Shown here in pieces: positions 8,739 through 17,657 of a DNA stretch of 64,000 bases. The stretch is from positions 56,004 through 120,003 of the forward strand of contig JBAXIB010000007.1 of NCBI GenBank assembly GCA_037138595.1, given 5' to 3'. The position numbers and the translations under genes were made by a program. The notes below the pieces were generated by a model. That model was not told where the DNA came from. It did no database searches and saw nothing but the letters and a program-made list of their open reading frames with translations. The number at the start of each line of letters is the position of its first letter. The first letter of the stretch is position 1. This stretch comes from UBA4742 sp037138595 (GTDB lineage: Bacteria; Actinomycetota; Acidimicrobiia; Acidimicrobiales; Acidimicrobilacustridaceae).

Positions 8739-9881
8739 ATGATTCGATTGCTCGCCGTCGTTGGTGGATCGTTGCTGATAACGGTCGTGTTGTTATCAGC
8801 GCTGCAAACAGTGGTGTTGCCGACTGGTGGGCTGACTCGGATCACGCGGTTTGTGTTTGCCGCGACCAATCGCATCTTTATCCGGCGACGTGGGTTCATT
8901 GAACGTTTTGGCTGGTCCCGACTCTTCGCGCCGGTGTCGCTGGTCATGCTGCCGCTGGCATGGGCATCATCGGTATTGGTCGGATTTGGATTTATCAACT
9001 GGAGCTTGCACGCAGGTTCGATGAACGATTCGATGGCGATGAGCGGGTCGTCGTTATTCACGCTCGGCTTCATCAAGCCTCCGAATAACGGACTCATCAT
9101 CTTGAGTTTTCTTGAGGCATTAATTGGCCTAGGGCTTGTTGCGTTGCTGATCAGTTTTCTACCGACGTTGTATTCCGCGTTTAGTGAACGGGAACAAGGC
9201 GTTGGCCTCTTTCGGCCCGTTCTTGGTATGCCGCCGGTCGGGACTGACATGTTGCGGCGAATGCACGCGATGGGTTTATTGGGTCCATCGCCTGTTTGGT
9301 CGTCGCTGGCGCAATGGTTCTCGGAACTACAACAAAGTCATACGGCATTTCCGGTGTTGAGCTCGTTCCCGCCGCAGGTTCCGACCGAATCGTGGGTGGT
9401 TACCGCGGGAGCGATTCTTGATGCCGGCGCGTTGGCATTGTCGTCCCTTGATCACAGCGACGTGAATGCGAACACGTCCGGGCCTGGCGCGGAATTTGTC
9501 ATGGTTGTTGCCCATGGTTTGTCGGCGGTCACTCGAGTTGGTTCGGCCGCTGGCCTTCCAGGTGGTCCCGAACGGGCCATTGTTGACGTGCTTTTTGATC
9601 CTGTCGACGATGTCGAAATTCGAGTCACTCGAGCAGAATTTGATGAAGCAGTCGCGCAATTGCGAACCGCGGGACTGCCAATTCGTGAGGATCTCGAGGA
9701 AGGGTGGCGAGTATTTCGACTCGTTCGGGGCAGTTATGAAGATTGGATCTTGGGATTAGCGGGCCTGACGCACGCACCGACTGCGCCGTGGACGTCTGAT
9801 CGTCCCTTTGCGGTCGGTCGGCCACATTTCTTTAGTCGGCGGCCATTGCAAGTCACGATGAAGCCGCCCGATCAGAGCTAA
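8739..9881 (+). CDS. Membrane protein with a two-TM ion-channel-like pore
   Basis: A 380-residue protein with a membrane N-terminal half and a soluble C-terminal half. The order is TM1 (about residues 5-25), a basic loop, TM2 (about 67-88), a re-entrant-looking segment SGSSLFTLGF (about 103-112), TM3 (about 120-142), then SFLPTLYSAFSERE and about 230 soluble residues. The pore-like segment followed by a helix running into the cytoplasm resembles the Ion_trans_2 potassium-channel fold, but the selectivity filter reads TLGF rather than TVGYG, so ion selectivity is uncertain. It follows a lipoprotein gene by two bases and converges with the GAP-family gene, overlapping its stop by four bases. 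Confidence 0.65.
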   Translation: MIRLLAVVGGSLLITVVLLSALQTVVLPTGGLTRITRFVFAATNRIFIRRRGFIERFGWSRLFAPVSLVMLPLAWASSVLVGFGFINWSLHAGSMNDSMAMSGSSLFTLGFIKPPNNGLIILSFLEALIGLGLVALLISFLPTLYSAFSEREQGVGLFRPVLGMPPVGTDMLRRMHAMGLLGPSPVWSSLAQWFSELQQSHTAFPVLSSFPPQVPTESWVVTAGAILDAGALALSSLDHSDVNANTSGPGAEFVMVVAHGLSAVTRVGSAAGLPGGPERAIVDVLFDPVDDVEIRVTRAEFDEAVAQLRTAGLPIREDLEEGWRVFRLVRGSYEDWILGLAGLTHAPTAPWTSDRPFAVGRPHFFSRRPLQVTMKPPDQS

Positions 9882-10522
9882 GCCACTAATCCGTACACGC
9901 CTTTGGCAATTAAGTAACACCCAATGATGATCAAGAGAATGATGATCGAACGATTGCGGTTGCGGTCGACCCAGGTGCGTAACGCAGCGAGCTTGGACCC
10001 TGCAGTCGCAGGTGACACGACGGTGTAAATCTCCATTGCGGCCAAGGTCGACGTTGAGATCACGACGAACAAGACAAGTTCGATCACTTGCGTTGTCCCC
10101 GACGTTCCCGAGGTAAGCACCGTCGAGACTCCGAGCGCGACGAGTGTCCACGGTTGCAGAAGAAATCCCAGCGCCGCGGCTCCGCTCATTGTCATACCGT
10201 CAAGTCGACTCATCCAGGAAGGTTGCGGGGGCGGATCAGGTACTTCCGCGCGCGACCGTCTGAGCGCCAGGCCTAAACACGCGATGCCGATGACCACGTA
10301 TCCGATGAGCATGGCTTGGCCGGGAACTGATTCTGTCTTGAGCGGCTCACCTCCAGTCAGCAGCACGGTTCCGAGCAGGATGGCGATGATGGTCCCGAGC
10401 CACGCCGCGATGTAGGCCGCTCCGTTGCGAACACCGCGCTCGGTACTGACGACCAAAATGAAGCCGACGATTGGCAGCGGCTCGATTGCAATGACGATGG
10501 CGGTGGGGATCAGATCGTTCAA
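9878..10522 (-). CDS. GAP-family (Sap/LysE-like) integral membrane protein
   Basis: A 214-residue protein with about six transmembrane segments. It opens with PTAIVIAIEPLPIVGFI and ends with a helix and a short tail; the EPLP turn in TM1 and the overall layout match the GAP family (related to Sap, which affects export of sulfolipid/glycopeptidolipid in mycobacteria; LysE-like superfamily). Substrate unknown. The start is set at a TTG (complement of 10520-10522) because AGGA lies five bases upstream; the longer open frame runs through the tRNA gene and cannot be coding there. It is immediately downstream of tRNA-Thr. Confidence 0.72.
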   Translation of the reverse strand: MNDLIPTAIVIAIEPLPIVGFILVVSTERGVRNGAAYIAAWLGTIIAILLGTVLLTGGEPLKTESVPGQAMLIGYVVIGIACLGLALRRSRAEVPDPPPQPSWMSRLDGMTMSGAAALGFLLQPWTLVALGVSTVLTSGTSGTTQVIELVLFVVISTSTLAAMEIYTVVSPATAGSKLAALRTWVDRNRNRSIIILLIIIGCYLIAKGVYGLVA

Positions 10523-10573
10523 AGAGTTCCTTGATTGGCACGACCGTTGCGATGGATCTGGTGAAGAGAATTG

Positions 10574-10647
10574 AGCCCGAGGTGGGATTCGAACCCACGA
10601 CATCCGCTTTACAAGAGCGGCGCTCTGGCCAGCTGAGCTACCCGGGC
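10574..10647 (-). tRNA. tRNA-Thr (anticodon TGT)
   Basis: On the minus strand a 74-base cloverleaf is readable. The acceptor stem is GCCCGGG paired with CTCGGGC (one G-U pair). The D arm is GCTC/GAGC and the anticodon stem is CCGCT/AGCGG with loop CTTGTAA, giving anticodon TGT (reads ACA, Thr). The T arm is GTGGG-TTCGAAT-CCCAC, followed by a U discriminator. CCA is not encoded. All stems pair without mismatches apart from the G-U. Confidence 0.96.
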
Positions 10648-10899
10648 GGGAATCCGATCTTTTCGAACCGTTTCCGATCGTGCAAGAACGAAGTCGTGGT
10701 GATGCTATGGCTTGGTGTGACCTAAGTGTGACTTCGCGGTTCGCCTTGCAGCTGCCAGAGGGGAATTGGGGAATTGTTCTTCGAGCACTAGTCGGCGTTT
10801 GTTCTTGGCACCTGCATTCGACGTTGCGGTGAAAGTCGATTGAAGTGCAGGTCGTAGAGGGTCCTTGCATTGGTTCGGCCGGTGCAGCACAGTTCCGGA

Positions 10900-11160
10900 A
10901 TGGACCTGACTGAACGCGACCGTTCGATTCTCGATTTCGAACGTTCATGGTGGACCGAGTCTGGATCGAAAGAAGCGGCTATTCGTGAGCGCTTCGAACT
11001 TTCAGCAGCGCGGTATTACCAAATCTTGAATGAGCTACTTGAATCTGACGAGGCTTATGAGTACGACCCACTCGTTGTCCGCAGACTCCGTCGCTTACGA
11101 GACCGCCGCCGTCGAGCGCGGAACGAAGGTCTGCAAGCCAGTGAGCCTCCGGGCCGGTGA
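10900..11160 (+). CDS. DUF3263 family small protein
   Basis: An 86-residue protein beginning MDLTERDRSILDFE, with a central KEAAIRERFELSAARYYQILNEL helix-turn-helix-like stretch and a very basic, Arg-rich C-terminus (RRLRRLRDRRRR). This is the DUF3263 pattern, a family largely limited to actinobacteria and predicted to bind DNA; function unknown. ATG at 10900 is chosen over an upstream in-frame TTG. Its stop overlaps the GTG of the LytR_C gene. The same pairing (DUF3263 followed by a LytR_C protein) is known from mycobacteria as Rv0430-Rv0431, from memory. Confidence 0.85.
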   Translation: MDLTERDRSILDFERSWWTESGSKEAAIRERFELSAARYYQILNELLESDEAYEYDPLVVRRLRRLRDRRRRARNEGLQASEPPGR

Positions 11161-11771
11161 CCAACCCGGGAGGTCAAGGTCCAACAGCTTCGGGCCCGCC
11201 AGTTGAACCTCCTGACGATCGACGCGCCACGGTAGTCGGCGCGGTGTTAGTGGTTGCCGCGTTGTTGGTGGGTTTCGTTCTTCTCGCGAAAGGGTTCAGT
11301 GACGACGGCGGCCTGGTCGCGACGGACTCGAATTCTGCTCAATCGGCCGACGGCGGAAACGGCGAGGGCTTTGTAATCCCGACTAATGAGACAACAATCC
11401 CGGTGATCGACCCAACGTCGGTCAAAGCATTTGTTGCAAATGCCAGTGGAACGAAAACCGGGGCTCGCCAGGTAGCTGACTTGCTGATCGCGGCGGGTTT
11501 AGTTGCCCCTCAAATTGGTAATGCCCCTAATCAAGTGCAATCGGTGGTGTATTACACCGCCGGAAATGAAGCGCAGGCGAAACTTGTCGCGGCCGATCTC
11601 GGCATCGACTCCGCATTGGTGTTGGTCCTGCCGACTCCGTCACCAGTGACTGATCTCAAGGGAGCGACGGTGCTTGTGGTCATAGGTACCGATGGCAAGC
11701 TGGCCGTTGGTGCGACGACCACGACGACGGCCGGTTCGACTCGCACCACCACGACAACTACCACCCCCTGA
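11157..11771 (+). CDS. LytR C-terminal domain (LytR_C) membrane-anchored protein
   Basis: A 204-residue protein starting at GTG 11157, overlapping the DUF3263 stop. There is a Pro-rich cytoplasmic N-terminus, one transmembrane helix (about residues 26-47), an acidic/Ser linker, a LytR_C domain (about 88-180; VKAFVANASGTKTGARQVADLLIAAG is its first strand-helix unit), and a Thr-rich tail (TTTTTT). It is thus a single-pass protein with the LytR_C domain outside. Mycobacterial homologues in this position (VirR/Rv0431) influence envelope integrity and vesicle release, so an envelope role is a reasonable inference. No LytR-CpsA-Psr catalytic domain is present. Confidence 0.85.
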   Translation: MTNPGGQGPTASGPPVEPPDDRRATVVGAVLVVAALLVGFVLLAKGFSDDGGLVATDSNSAQSADGGNGEGFVIPTNETTIPVIDPTSVKAFVANASGTKTGARQVADLLIAAGLVAPQIGNAPNQVQSVVYYTAGNEAQAKLVAADLGIDSALVLVLPTPSPVTDLKGATVLVVIGTDGKLAVGATTTTTAGSTRTTTTTTTP

Positions 11772-11776
11772 AGCCG

Positions 11777-12556
11777 GTGGGCTCGGACGAGCTGGTCATG
11801 GTCGAACGGCTCCGGCTTAGCCCGGGTTTGACTGGCATTTTTAGCGACTTTGACGGCACCCTTTCTGACATTGTGAGCGACCCCGAAACCGCAGTGCCGG
11901 TCGCGGGCGTGGTGGATGCATTGGGTGCACTCGCAACATGCGTAGGCCGGGTCGCAATAGTGTCGGGCAGGCCGGTCGACTTCTTGGTTCGCCAACATTT
12001 TTCACCCGCGGTAGCGCTTATAGGCGTCTACGGCCTTGAATCGGTGGTCGATGGAGTGCGAAGTGAGCATGTTTTGGGTCGTGAATGGGCTGAGGTCATC
12101 AATGACGTCGCGGCGCAATCTGAAGCCGAAGGACCACATGGTATGAGGGTCGAGTCGAAAGGCTTTTCGATGACGTTGCATTTTCGCGAGCACCCCGAGA
12201 TCGAGGCCGAGGTACAGGAATGGGCCGCGCTCCAAGCGACTGGTTCGGGGTTAGTCGTGCGGCCAGCGCGCATGTCATTTGAACTTCACCCGCCAATCAC
12301 GGTGGATAAAGGTTCTGCGTTGGTGGCAATAGCGCAAGGCCTGACCGCGGCGTGTTTTCTCGGTGATGACGTCGGAGACCTGCCGGCGTTCGATGGGTTA
12401 GATGAGTTGGCTCGCGATGGCGTGGCCACGATGCGCATCGCGGTGCGCACATCTGAATCATCACGGGCATTGCTTGATCGAGCCGACCTAGTGGTCGACG
12501 GCCCAGCGGGCGCGCTCAACCTCCTGCGCCAGTTTTCGGCCGCCGCGAGTGCGTGA
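11777..12556 (+). CDS. otsB: Trehalose-6-phosphate phosphatase
   Basis: OtsB removes the phosphate from trehalose 6-phosphate. The 259-residue HAD-family protein shows motif I DFDGTL (nucleophile Asp24, Asp26), motif II SGRP, motif III lysine in VDKGSAL and motif IV LGDDVGDLPAF, with a C2-type cap between. MRVESKGFSMTLHFRE and a RPARMSFELHPP stretch are typical of trehalose phosphatases. GTG 11777 is the first start; an ATG at 11798 is possible and would lose only a few non-conserved residues. It converges with otsA, whose stop lies about 55 bases away, so the two-step trehalose pathway is encoded by facing genes rather than an operon. Confidence 0.9.
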   Translation: MGSDELVMVERLRLSPGLTGIFSDFDGTLSDIVSDPETAVPVAGVVDALGALATCVGRVAIVSGRPVDFLVRQHFSPAVALIGVYGLESVVDGVRSEHVLGREWAEVINDVAAQSEAEGPHGMRVESKGFSMTLHFREHPEIEAEVQEWAALQATGSGLVVRPARMSFELHPPITVDKGSALVAIAQGLTAACFLGDDVGDLPAFDGLDELARDGVATMRIAVRTSESSRALLDRADLVVDGPAGALNLLRQFSAAASA

Positions 12557-12610
12557 CGAGTGCATGAGTAGACGCGGCCAGTTCCTGACTCTCAATGCAT
12601 GAACTGTTAA

Positions 12611-14032
12611 CTAGTCCGCTTGGGCGATGAGGTCCGCGAGCCAGTCGGCCGGACTCCGAGCGAGCGATGTCGCTTTGAGCAACGCCGATTCTGATCTTCG
12701 TTGGTCGGGCGAAGATGCAAGCGCGGCCGCGAGTACGTCTGCGGTATCACTGATGTCGTATGGGTGAACGCGCCGCGCGAAAGGGCCAAGTTCATCCCAG
12801 ACTCCCGCTTCACTACTGAGGGCGAGGATGCCGTCGTACTCGTTGACGATCGCGCCTTCTTTAGCGACCAAATTTAAGCCGTCGCGTAGCGGGTTCACCA
12901 TCAAGACGTCATAGCGGCGCAATGCCGCCACCGACCGGGGAAAATCATCGGAAAGGTCGACGACGATTGGCTCCCATTCGGCGGTGCGCCATCGGTCGTT
13001 GAGCTGCTTGATGATTGTCTCGACTTCTTGGCGGTACGCAAGGTATTCAGGTAACCCCTCGCGTGATGGATACAGGAACGCGCCGAAGATCACGCGTTCT
13101 CGCCATTCGGGATAGCGCGTGAGTAGGTCGTCAAAGGCATGAAAGCCGCGAACCAAGTTTTTTGACAGTTCGATCCGATCTACGCGAACCAGAAATTTCC
13201 GGTCACCGATGGTTTGATCCAGCTCGTCGAACGCAGCGTCACATTCAGCCGACGAAGCAGTTGCGGCCAGGTCGGCCGGGTCCGAAGCCAGCGGTGTCAC
13301 GAAGGTCGGTGGTGGTTGCACGCCAAGTTCGGTGCAGCAGGCGATAAACGCGTTCGACCACCGTTGCGAATGAAACCCGCAGGAGTGGTAGCCAGCAAGA
13401 CCTTCGAGAAGTTCGGTTGCGAAGCGGTCGGGCAGTACACGAATGAGTTCGGGACTGGCGAACGGCGTATGCGTGAAGTGGATCGCCGTCACATCCGGCC
13501 GCTGAAGTGTCAGCAGTGGTCCAATCAAGCTGAGGTGGTAGTCCTGCACGAGCACGATCGCATTGGCCGGAGCTGTGGCGGCGATTGCCGTTGCAAATGC
13601 CGCGTTGACCGATCGGAAGGCATCCCATGCTTCGGAAAAACGCGCATCGAATCGTGGTCGCCGAGCCAAATCAAACAGCCCGTGGTACAGAAACCAGAGG
13701 GTGGCATTGCAGATCACGTCGTAGGCCATCGAATAGGTCTCGGGATCGATGTCGAGCAGTTGAGTTCTAAAACCGTGACGCTCGACGATGGGATCCTTGG
13801 CGGCAACCCGATCGGCAACGGAAAGCGCGGCGGCGATCCAAATGGTGTCGGTATTGCTGACCAGCGGTGCGAGTCCGGACACCAGGCCACCGGCACCGCG
13901 ACGGGCAAGCAATGTCCCGGAGTTATCTAATCGAAAAGACAGCGGTCCTCGGTTCGAAGCGATCACAATTGGGCGTTTGCCAACTCGATCTGAACTCGCA
14001 GCGTCTGTGGTCACTTCGAGATCATGCCCCAT
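12611..14032 (-). CDS. otsA: Trehalose-6-phosphate synthase (GT20)
   Basis: OtsA joins glucose from UDP/ADP/GDP-glucose to glucose 6-phosphate. The 473-residue protein has the GT20 landmarks in order: IVIASNRGPL at the N-terminus, RRGAGGLVSGLAPLV, VQDYHLSLIGPLL, IHFTHTPFASPE, a FLVRVDRIELSKN region, and VNPLRDGLNLVAKEG in the C-terminal half, which binds the donor nucleotide sugar. Length and motif order are normal. The N-terminus carries about 20 extra non-conserved residues. It is divergent from the glycerate kinase gene with only about 30 bases between starts. Confidence 0.95.
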   Translation of the reverse strand: MGHDLEVTTDAASSDRVGKRPIVIASNRGPLSFRLDNSGTLLARRGAGGLVSGLAPLVSNTDTIWIAAALSVADRVAAKDPIVERHGFRTQLLDIDPETYSMAYDVICNATLWFLYHGLFDLARRPRFDARFSEAWDAFRSVNAAFATAIAATAPANAIVLVQDYHLSLIGPLLTLQRPDVTAIHFTHTPFASPELIRVLPDRFATELLEGLAGYHSCGFHSQRWSNAFIACCTELGVQPPPTFVTPLASDPADLAATASSAECDAAFDELDQTIGDRKFLVRVDRIELSKNLVRGFHAFDDLLTRYPEWRERVIFGAFLYPSREGLPEYLAYRQEVETIIKQLNDRWRTAEWEPIVVDLSDDFPRSVAALRRYDVLMVNPLRDGLNLVAKEGAIVNEYDGILALSSEAGVWDELGPFARRVHPYDISDTADVLAAALASSPDQRRSESALLKATSLARSPADWLADLIAQAD

Positions 14033-14063
14033 TCGGCGACACTGTCACGCGTTGCAGGCCAAG

Positions 14064-15053
14064 ATGTCGGCCGTGTTGATAATCGCTGCACCGGACAAGT
14101 TCAGGGGTACTGCCACCGCTCGTGAGGTTTCGAGCGCGATCGAGCGCGGTGTGGTCGCGGCGGGACATCGTTGCGAGCAGGTCCCAATGGCCGACGGTGG
14201 TGAAGGAACCCTCGAAGCGCTTGGTGGACCAAATCGAACTACCACGGTGATGGGTCCATTAGGTGAACCAGTTGACGCCGAGTGGCGATTAGACCGAACT
14301 GGCGCGGTCATTGAGATGGCGCGCGCCTCAGGCCTTGACCTAGTAGGTGGAGCGACTGGAAACGACGCGATCGCGGCATCGACCGAAGGCACTGGCGAAT
14401 TAATTTCGGCGGCGATCGACAGCGGCGCGCGGCGCGTCGTTATTGGTGTCGGTGGGTCAGCAACAACCGACGGTGGGCTTGGCGCGCTGCGGGCGCTCTA
14501 CCCGTTGCAGCGACTCAAAGCGATCGAGTTGATCGTGGCCTGCGACGTTCGAACGCGGTTCCTGGACGCCGCTGAGCATTTCTCGCCCCAAAAAGGGGCG
14601 ACCCCATCGCAGGTTCGACTGCTGCAAGGTCGTCTTGAACGACTCGCTGAGGTGTACCTCAGTGACTACGGCGTCGACGTGCGCGACATCGATGGGTCGG
14701 GATCGGCCGGGGGTTTGGCCGGGGCATTGGCCGCCGTAGGGGCAAAACTCGAATCGGGTTTCGAGGTTGTAGCCGAGGAGGTCGAACTTTTCGATCATCT
14801 TGAACATGCCGACATGGTCATTACCGGAGAAGGGTTCATTGACGCGGAATCGTTCGAGGGCAAAGTCGTCGGAGGTGTGGCCGCAATGGCTTCCGATTTA
14901 GGCATTCCGATCTTGGCAATTGCGGGGCGATGCTTCGACGGAACCGACGCGCGTATCGATGCCGTTTCGCTTGTTGAGCGATTCGGAGAGCAGCGAGCGA
15001 TGGCCGATACGCTGGCGGTAATTGAAGCCGCGGTTTTCGAACGATTGACCTGA
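14064..15053 (+). CDS. Glycerate 2-kinase (GarK/GlxK family)
   Basis: The 329-residue protein matches the GarK-type glycerate kinase family: IIAAPDKFRGTATA at the N-terminus, MADGGEGTLEAL, GVGGSATTDGGLGAL and SGSAGGLAGAL, then ITGEGFIDAESFEGKVVGG and PILAIAGR near the C-terminus. The enzyme phosphorylates D-glycerate, usually at C2. Because GpgS (which uses 3-phosphoglycerate) is encoded 1.6 kb downstream, a link to glucosylglycerate metabolism is possible but is only inferred. ATG 14064 is chosen; GTG 14073 would also begin just before the first strand. Confidence 0.9.
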   Translation: MSAVLIIAAPDKFRGTATAREVSSAIERGVVAAGHRCEQVPMADGGEGTLEALGGPNRTTTVMGPLGEPVDAEWRLDRTGAVIEMARASGLDLVGGATGNDAIAASTEGTGELISAAIDSGARRVVIGVGGSATTDGGLGALRALYPLQRLKAIELIVACDVRTRFLDAAEHFSPQKGATPSQVRLLQGRLERLAEVYLSDYGVDVRDIDGSGSAGGLAGALAAVGAKLESGFEVVAEEVELFDHLEHADMVITGEGFIDAESFEGKVVGGVAAMASDLGIPILAIAGRCFDGTDARIDAVSLVERFGEQRAMADTLAVIEAAVFERLT

Positions 15054-15116
15054 TTTAGCGTCTATCTTTATGCGGAATTGCAACGATGTGCCGCCGACTG
15101 ACCAGAGGTGAACGAC

Positions 15117-16547
15117 GTGACCGAGGAACTTTCCAGTCTGGATGCCACGGCGCAAGCTGATCTGGTGAGAACGGGAAAAGCCTCGCCGCTTGAATTGGTC
15201 GACGCGGCAATTTCGCGAATCGAACGATTGAATCCCGAAATCAATGCGGTTACGTTCCCGTTGTTTGAACGTGCCCGAGCCGAGGCGGTCGCTGAACTGC
15301 CCGAAGGTCCCTTTCGAGGCGTGCCCTTTCTCCTCAAAGACCTTGCCGCGGAATTGGCGGGGACGCCATTAACTGAAGGTTCCCGCCTTGCCGGTGACTA
15401 TGTGTCCACCTCCGACCAGGAAATCACGATCCGATTTCGCAACGCTGGACTCGTGATTTGCGGGAAAACCAACACTCCTGAATTCGGAATCCTGCCGACA
15501 ACCGAGCCGGAACGATTCGGAGCAACTCGCAATCCGTGGGACTTGACTCGGTCGCCAGGTGGTTCCTCAGGTGGGTCAGCAGCTGCGGTCGCGTCGGGCA
15601 TGGTGCCGATCGCGCACGGTGGCGATGGAGGCGGATCGATTCGGATACCTGCTTCTTGTTGCGGTTTGGTTGGATTGAAACCATCGCGTGCGCGGGTGCC
15701 AAGCGGTCCTCGTTATGGCGATGTGATGAGCGGCTTGGTTTCGGAACACGTCTTGAGTCGATCGGTTCGAGACACGGCGGCGATGCTTGACGCAATTGCC
15801 GGACCGTCGCCGGGCGACCCCTACGCTGCGCCGGCTCGCCGAGGGACTTCGTTCCTTGCTGCGGTTTCAACTCCGCCGCCCCGATTGCGTATTGCCATGA
15901 TGGTTGATTCGCCAACCGGGTCGATCGTCGATGCCGATTGCAACGCAGCGACGTTGCGTGCCGGCGAGCTATGCGAATCGCTTGGTCACGAGGTGGTGAT
16001 GGCGGCGCCGGAGTTCAACGGTGACGCAATGACCGAGCATTTCGTCGCGTTATGGGCGGCAGGAAACGCGTGGGTCATGCTCGACTGGCAAGAGCGTTTG
16101 GGGCGAGATGTCACGGCTGATGATGTCGAACCATTGTCATGGGCATTGGCCGAGATGGGGCTGTCGGTTACTGCCGGGCACTATCTGAAATCTCTGCAGG
16201 AACTTCAGAAGATTGGACGCGTAATCGGAGATTTTCTCACGGACTACGACTTGATCTTGAGTCCAACCTTGGGCGAGGTTCCCGCGTTACTTGGTACGTT
16301 CGATTCGCCGGCCGAAAGTCCGCTTGATGGGTTGCTGCGATCCGCTTCTTATGTGCCGTTCACCCCGATGTTTAACGTGACCGGTCAGCCGGCTATTTCG
16401 CTTCCGCTCTATGAAAACGCCGATGGATTGCCAATTGGCGTGCAGTTTGCAGCGCGAGTCGGCGACGAAGAAACGTTGCTATCGCTCGCTGGACAGCTGG
16501 AAATCGCCGCACCTTGGGCTCAGCGGCGACCCGTTATGCACGCTTAG
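15117..16547 (+). CDS. Amidase (amidase signature family)
   Basis: A 476-residue amidase-signature enzyme with a readable Ser-cisSer-Lys triad: Lys74 in FLLKDL, the cis-Ser in GGSSGGS (150/151) and nucleophile Ser174 in GDGGGSIRIPA. It hydrolyses carboxylic amides; the substrate cannot be read from sequence. It lacks any sign of gatA context (no gatB/gatC nearby), and the C-terminal region differs from GatA. GTG 15117 is favoured because AGAGG lies about eight bases upstream; GTG 15108 would overlap that ribosome-binding site. A second paralogue lies at 35063-36547. Confidence 0.9.
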   Translation: MTEELSSLDATAQADLVRTGKASPLELVDAAISRIERLNPEINAVTFPLFERARAEAVAELPEGPFRGVPFLLKDLAAELAGTPLTEGSRLAGDYVSTSDQEITIRFRNAGLVICGKTNTPEFGILPTTEPERFGATRNPWDLTRSPGGSSGGSAAAVASGMVPIAHGGDGGGSIRIPASCCGLVGLKPSRARVPSGPRYGDVMSGLVSEHVLSRSVRDTAAMLDAIAGPSPGDPYAAPARRGTSFLAAVSTPPPRLRIAMMVDSPTGSIVDADCNAATLRAGELCESLGHEVVMAAPEFNGDAMTEHFVALWAAGNAWVMLDWQERLGRDVTADDVEPLSWALAEMGLSVTAGHYLKSLQELQKIGRVIGDFLTDYDLILSPTLGEVPALLGTFDSPAESPLDGLLRSASYVPFTPMFNVTGQPAISLPLYENADGLPIGVQFAARVGDEETLLSLAGQLEIAAPWAQRRPVMHA

Positions 16548-16619
16548 GAGCCACCAAGTTCAGCGAGGTGGGCAGCGAGGTGGTACCGGTTCGTTGTTTC
16601 GGTATCGGGTATCGCTTAA

Positions 16620-17531
16620 CTACGCGCCCGCGCGGCGATATTCGGGAACGTCTTTGAGCGGTGGACGTTCGGTGGCATCGACCACGAGTGGCTCGAGACC
16701 CGGTCGAACCAATGTCGCGCTCGGTCCGAGGAGGTCTGGAGCAGCTCGGCGGAGCGCGGTTTGGGTAACTGACGTGGCTTGGGCCGAAAGCTCATCGAGT
16801 GACCGATTTCGATGCACGCGTGTCCCGAGATCGACTTGAGCCATCGCGTTGAGGCCGAATCGGTCGGCGATGTCGATAATCAGTCCGAGGTCGACGCCGT
16901 AGCCTTCGACGAAGGCAAGTTGCTCAAGCGCTTCACGTCGACCCGCGTATTCCCCGGCGAGTGGCTGAATGATTTGCGACAAGTGGGGGAACAACAACGA
17001 AATTAACGGGCGAGCTACCAACTCGGTAACCCGTCCGCCGCGGCCAGATTGATTTTCAACTGGTCGTTCGTAAAAACCTTTGACGAACATCAAATCTGGT
17101 TCAGTGAGTAGTGGTCCGATAAGGCCCACGATGAATGTCGGATCGAATTCACGCACATCAGCGTCGCACCAAATGATCAGATCGCCTTTGGCAACAAAGA
17201 GCGATTTCCACAGCGCTTCGCCCTTTCCGTGCCCTTCGCCATAGTCAGGAAGAATGTCTTCGGCTTGCAGAACCGTTGCACCAGCATCGGCGGCGACCTG
17301 GGCGGTTCGATCAGTCGAATGGTCATCAACAACGAGGATCTCGTCTATGAGTGATTCGCGCTCAATCCAATGCGTTCGGATCGCTTGAACGATCTCGCCG
17401 ACGGTTTCCTGCTCGTCCCGCGCTGGCAAGCAGACCGAAATTTGTCGGTCTGCTTTCGCCCTAATGAGGTGCGCGACATCGAATTGGTTAGTAGTGAAAG
17501 TTCTTACGGTGGCCGCTGACACGGCCTTCAT
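16620..17531 (-). CDS. gpgS: Glucosyl-3-phosphoglycerate synthase (GT81)
   Basis: GpgS transfers glucose from NDP-glucose to 3-phosphoglycerate, the first step to glucosylglycerate and, in some actinobacteria, to methylglucose lipopolysaccharide. The 303-residue GT-A protein shows VCLPARDEQETVGEIV, VVDDHSTDRT, ADILPDYGEGHGKGEALWKSL-type loop, WCDADVREF (metal-binding DxD region), RVTELVARPL and FVEGYGVDLGLIIDI, all closely fitting the family. ATG 17531 is used; GTG 17537 or the upstream start at 17567 are possible. No phosphatase (GpgP) gene is adjacent. Confidence 0.93.
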   Translation of the reverse strand: MKAVSAATVRTFTTNQFDVAHLIRAKADRQISVCLPARDEQETVGEIVQAIRTHWIERESLIDEILVVDDHSTDRTAQVAADAGATVLQAEDILPDYGEGHGKGEALWKSLFVAKGDLIIWCDADVREFDPTFIVGLIGPLLTEPDLMFVKGFYERPVENQSGRGGRVTELVARPLISLLFPHLSQIIQPLAGEYAGRREALEQLAFVEGYGVDLGLIIDIADRFGLNAMAQVDLGTRVHRNRSLDELSAQATSVTQTALRRAAPDLLGPSATLVRPGLEPLVVDATERPPLKDVPEYRRAGA

Positions 17532-17657
17532 GGTCACCTGATACCGGCCAAGACGCAACCTGAACACGAAGTTGGCTGGTCGCCGGTACGATCTGCAGGC
17601 ATGAAGCCAAGCCTGGCATCGTTGCCGAGGCGACCCACAAGGATCGAGGATTACCCG

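Noticed and set aside
10531..10725. Open frame on the plus strand reading EPEVGFEPTTSALQERRSG...
   Set aside because: It is the antisense of the tRNA-Thr gene, a well-known spurious protein pattern, not a gene.
10716..10745. Direct repeats of GTGTGAC upstream of the DUF3263 gene as a Crp site
   Set aside because: The repeats are direct, not inverted (TGTGA-N6-TCACA is expected), and too short to call.
15117..16547. gatA (Glu-tRNA amidotransferase subunit A) for either amidase
   Set aside because: No gatB or gatC is adjacent, and the C-terminal regions do not match GatA; left as general amidases.
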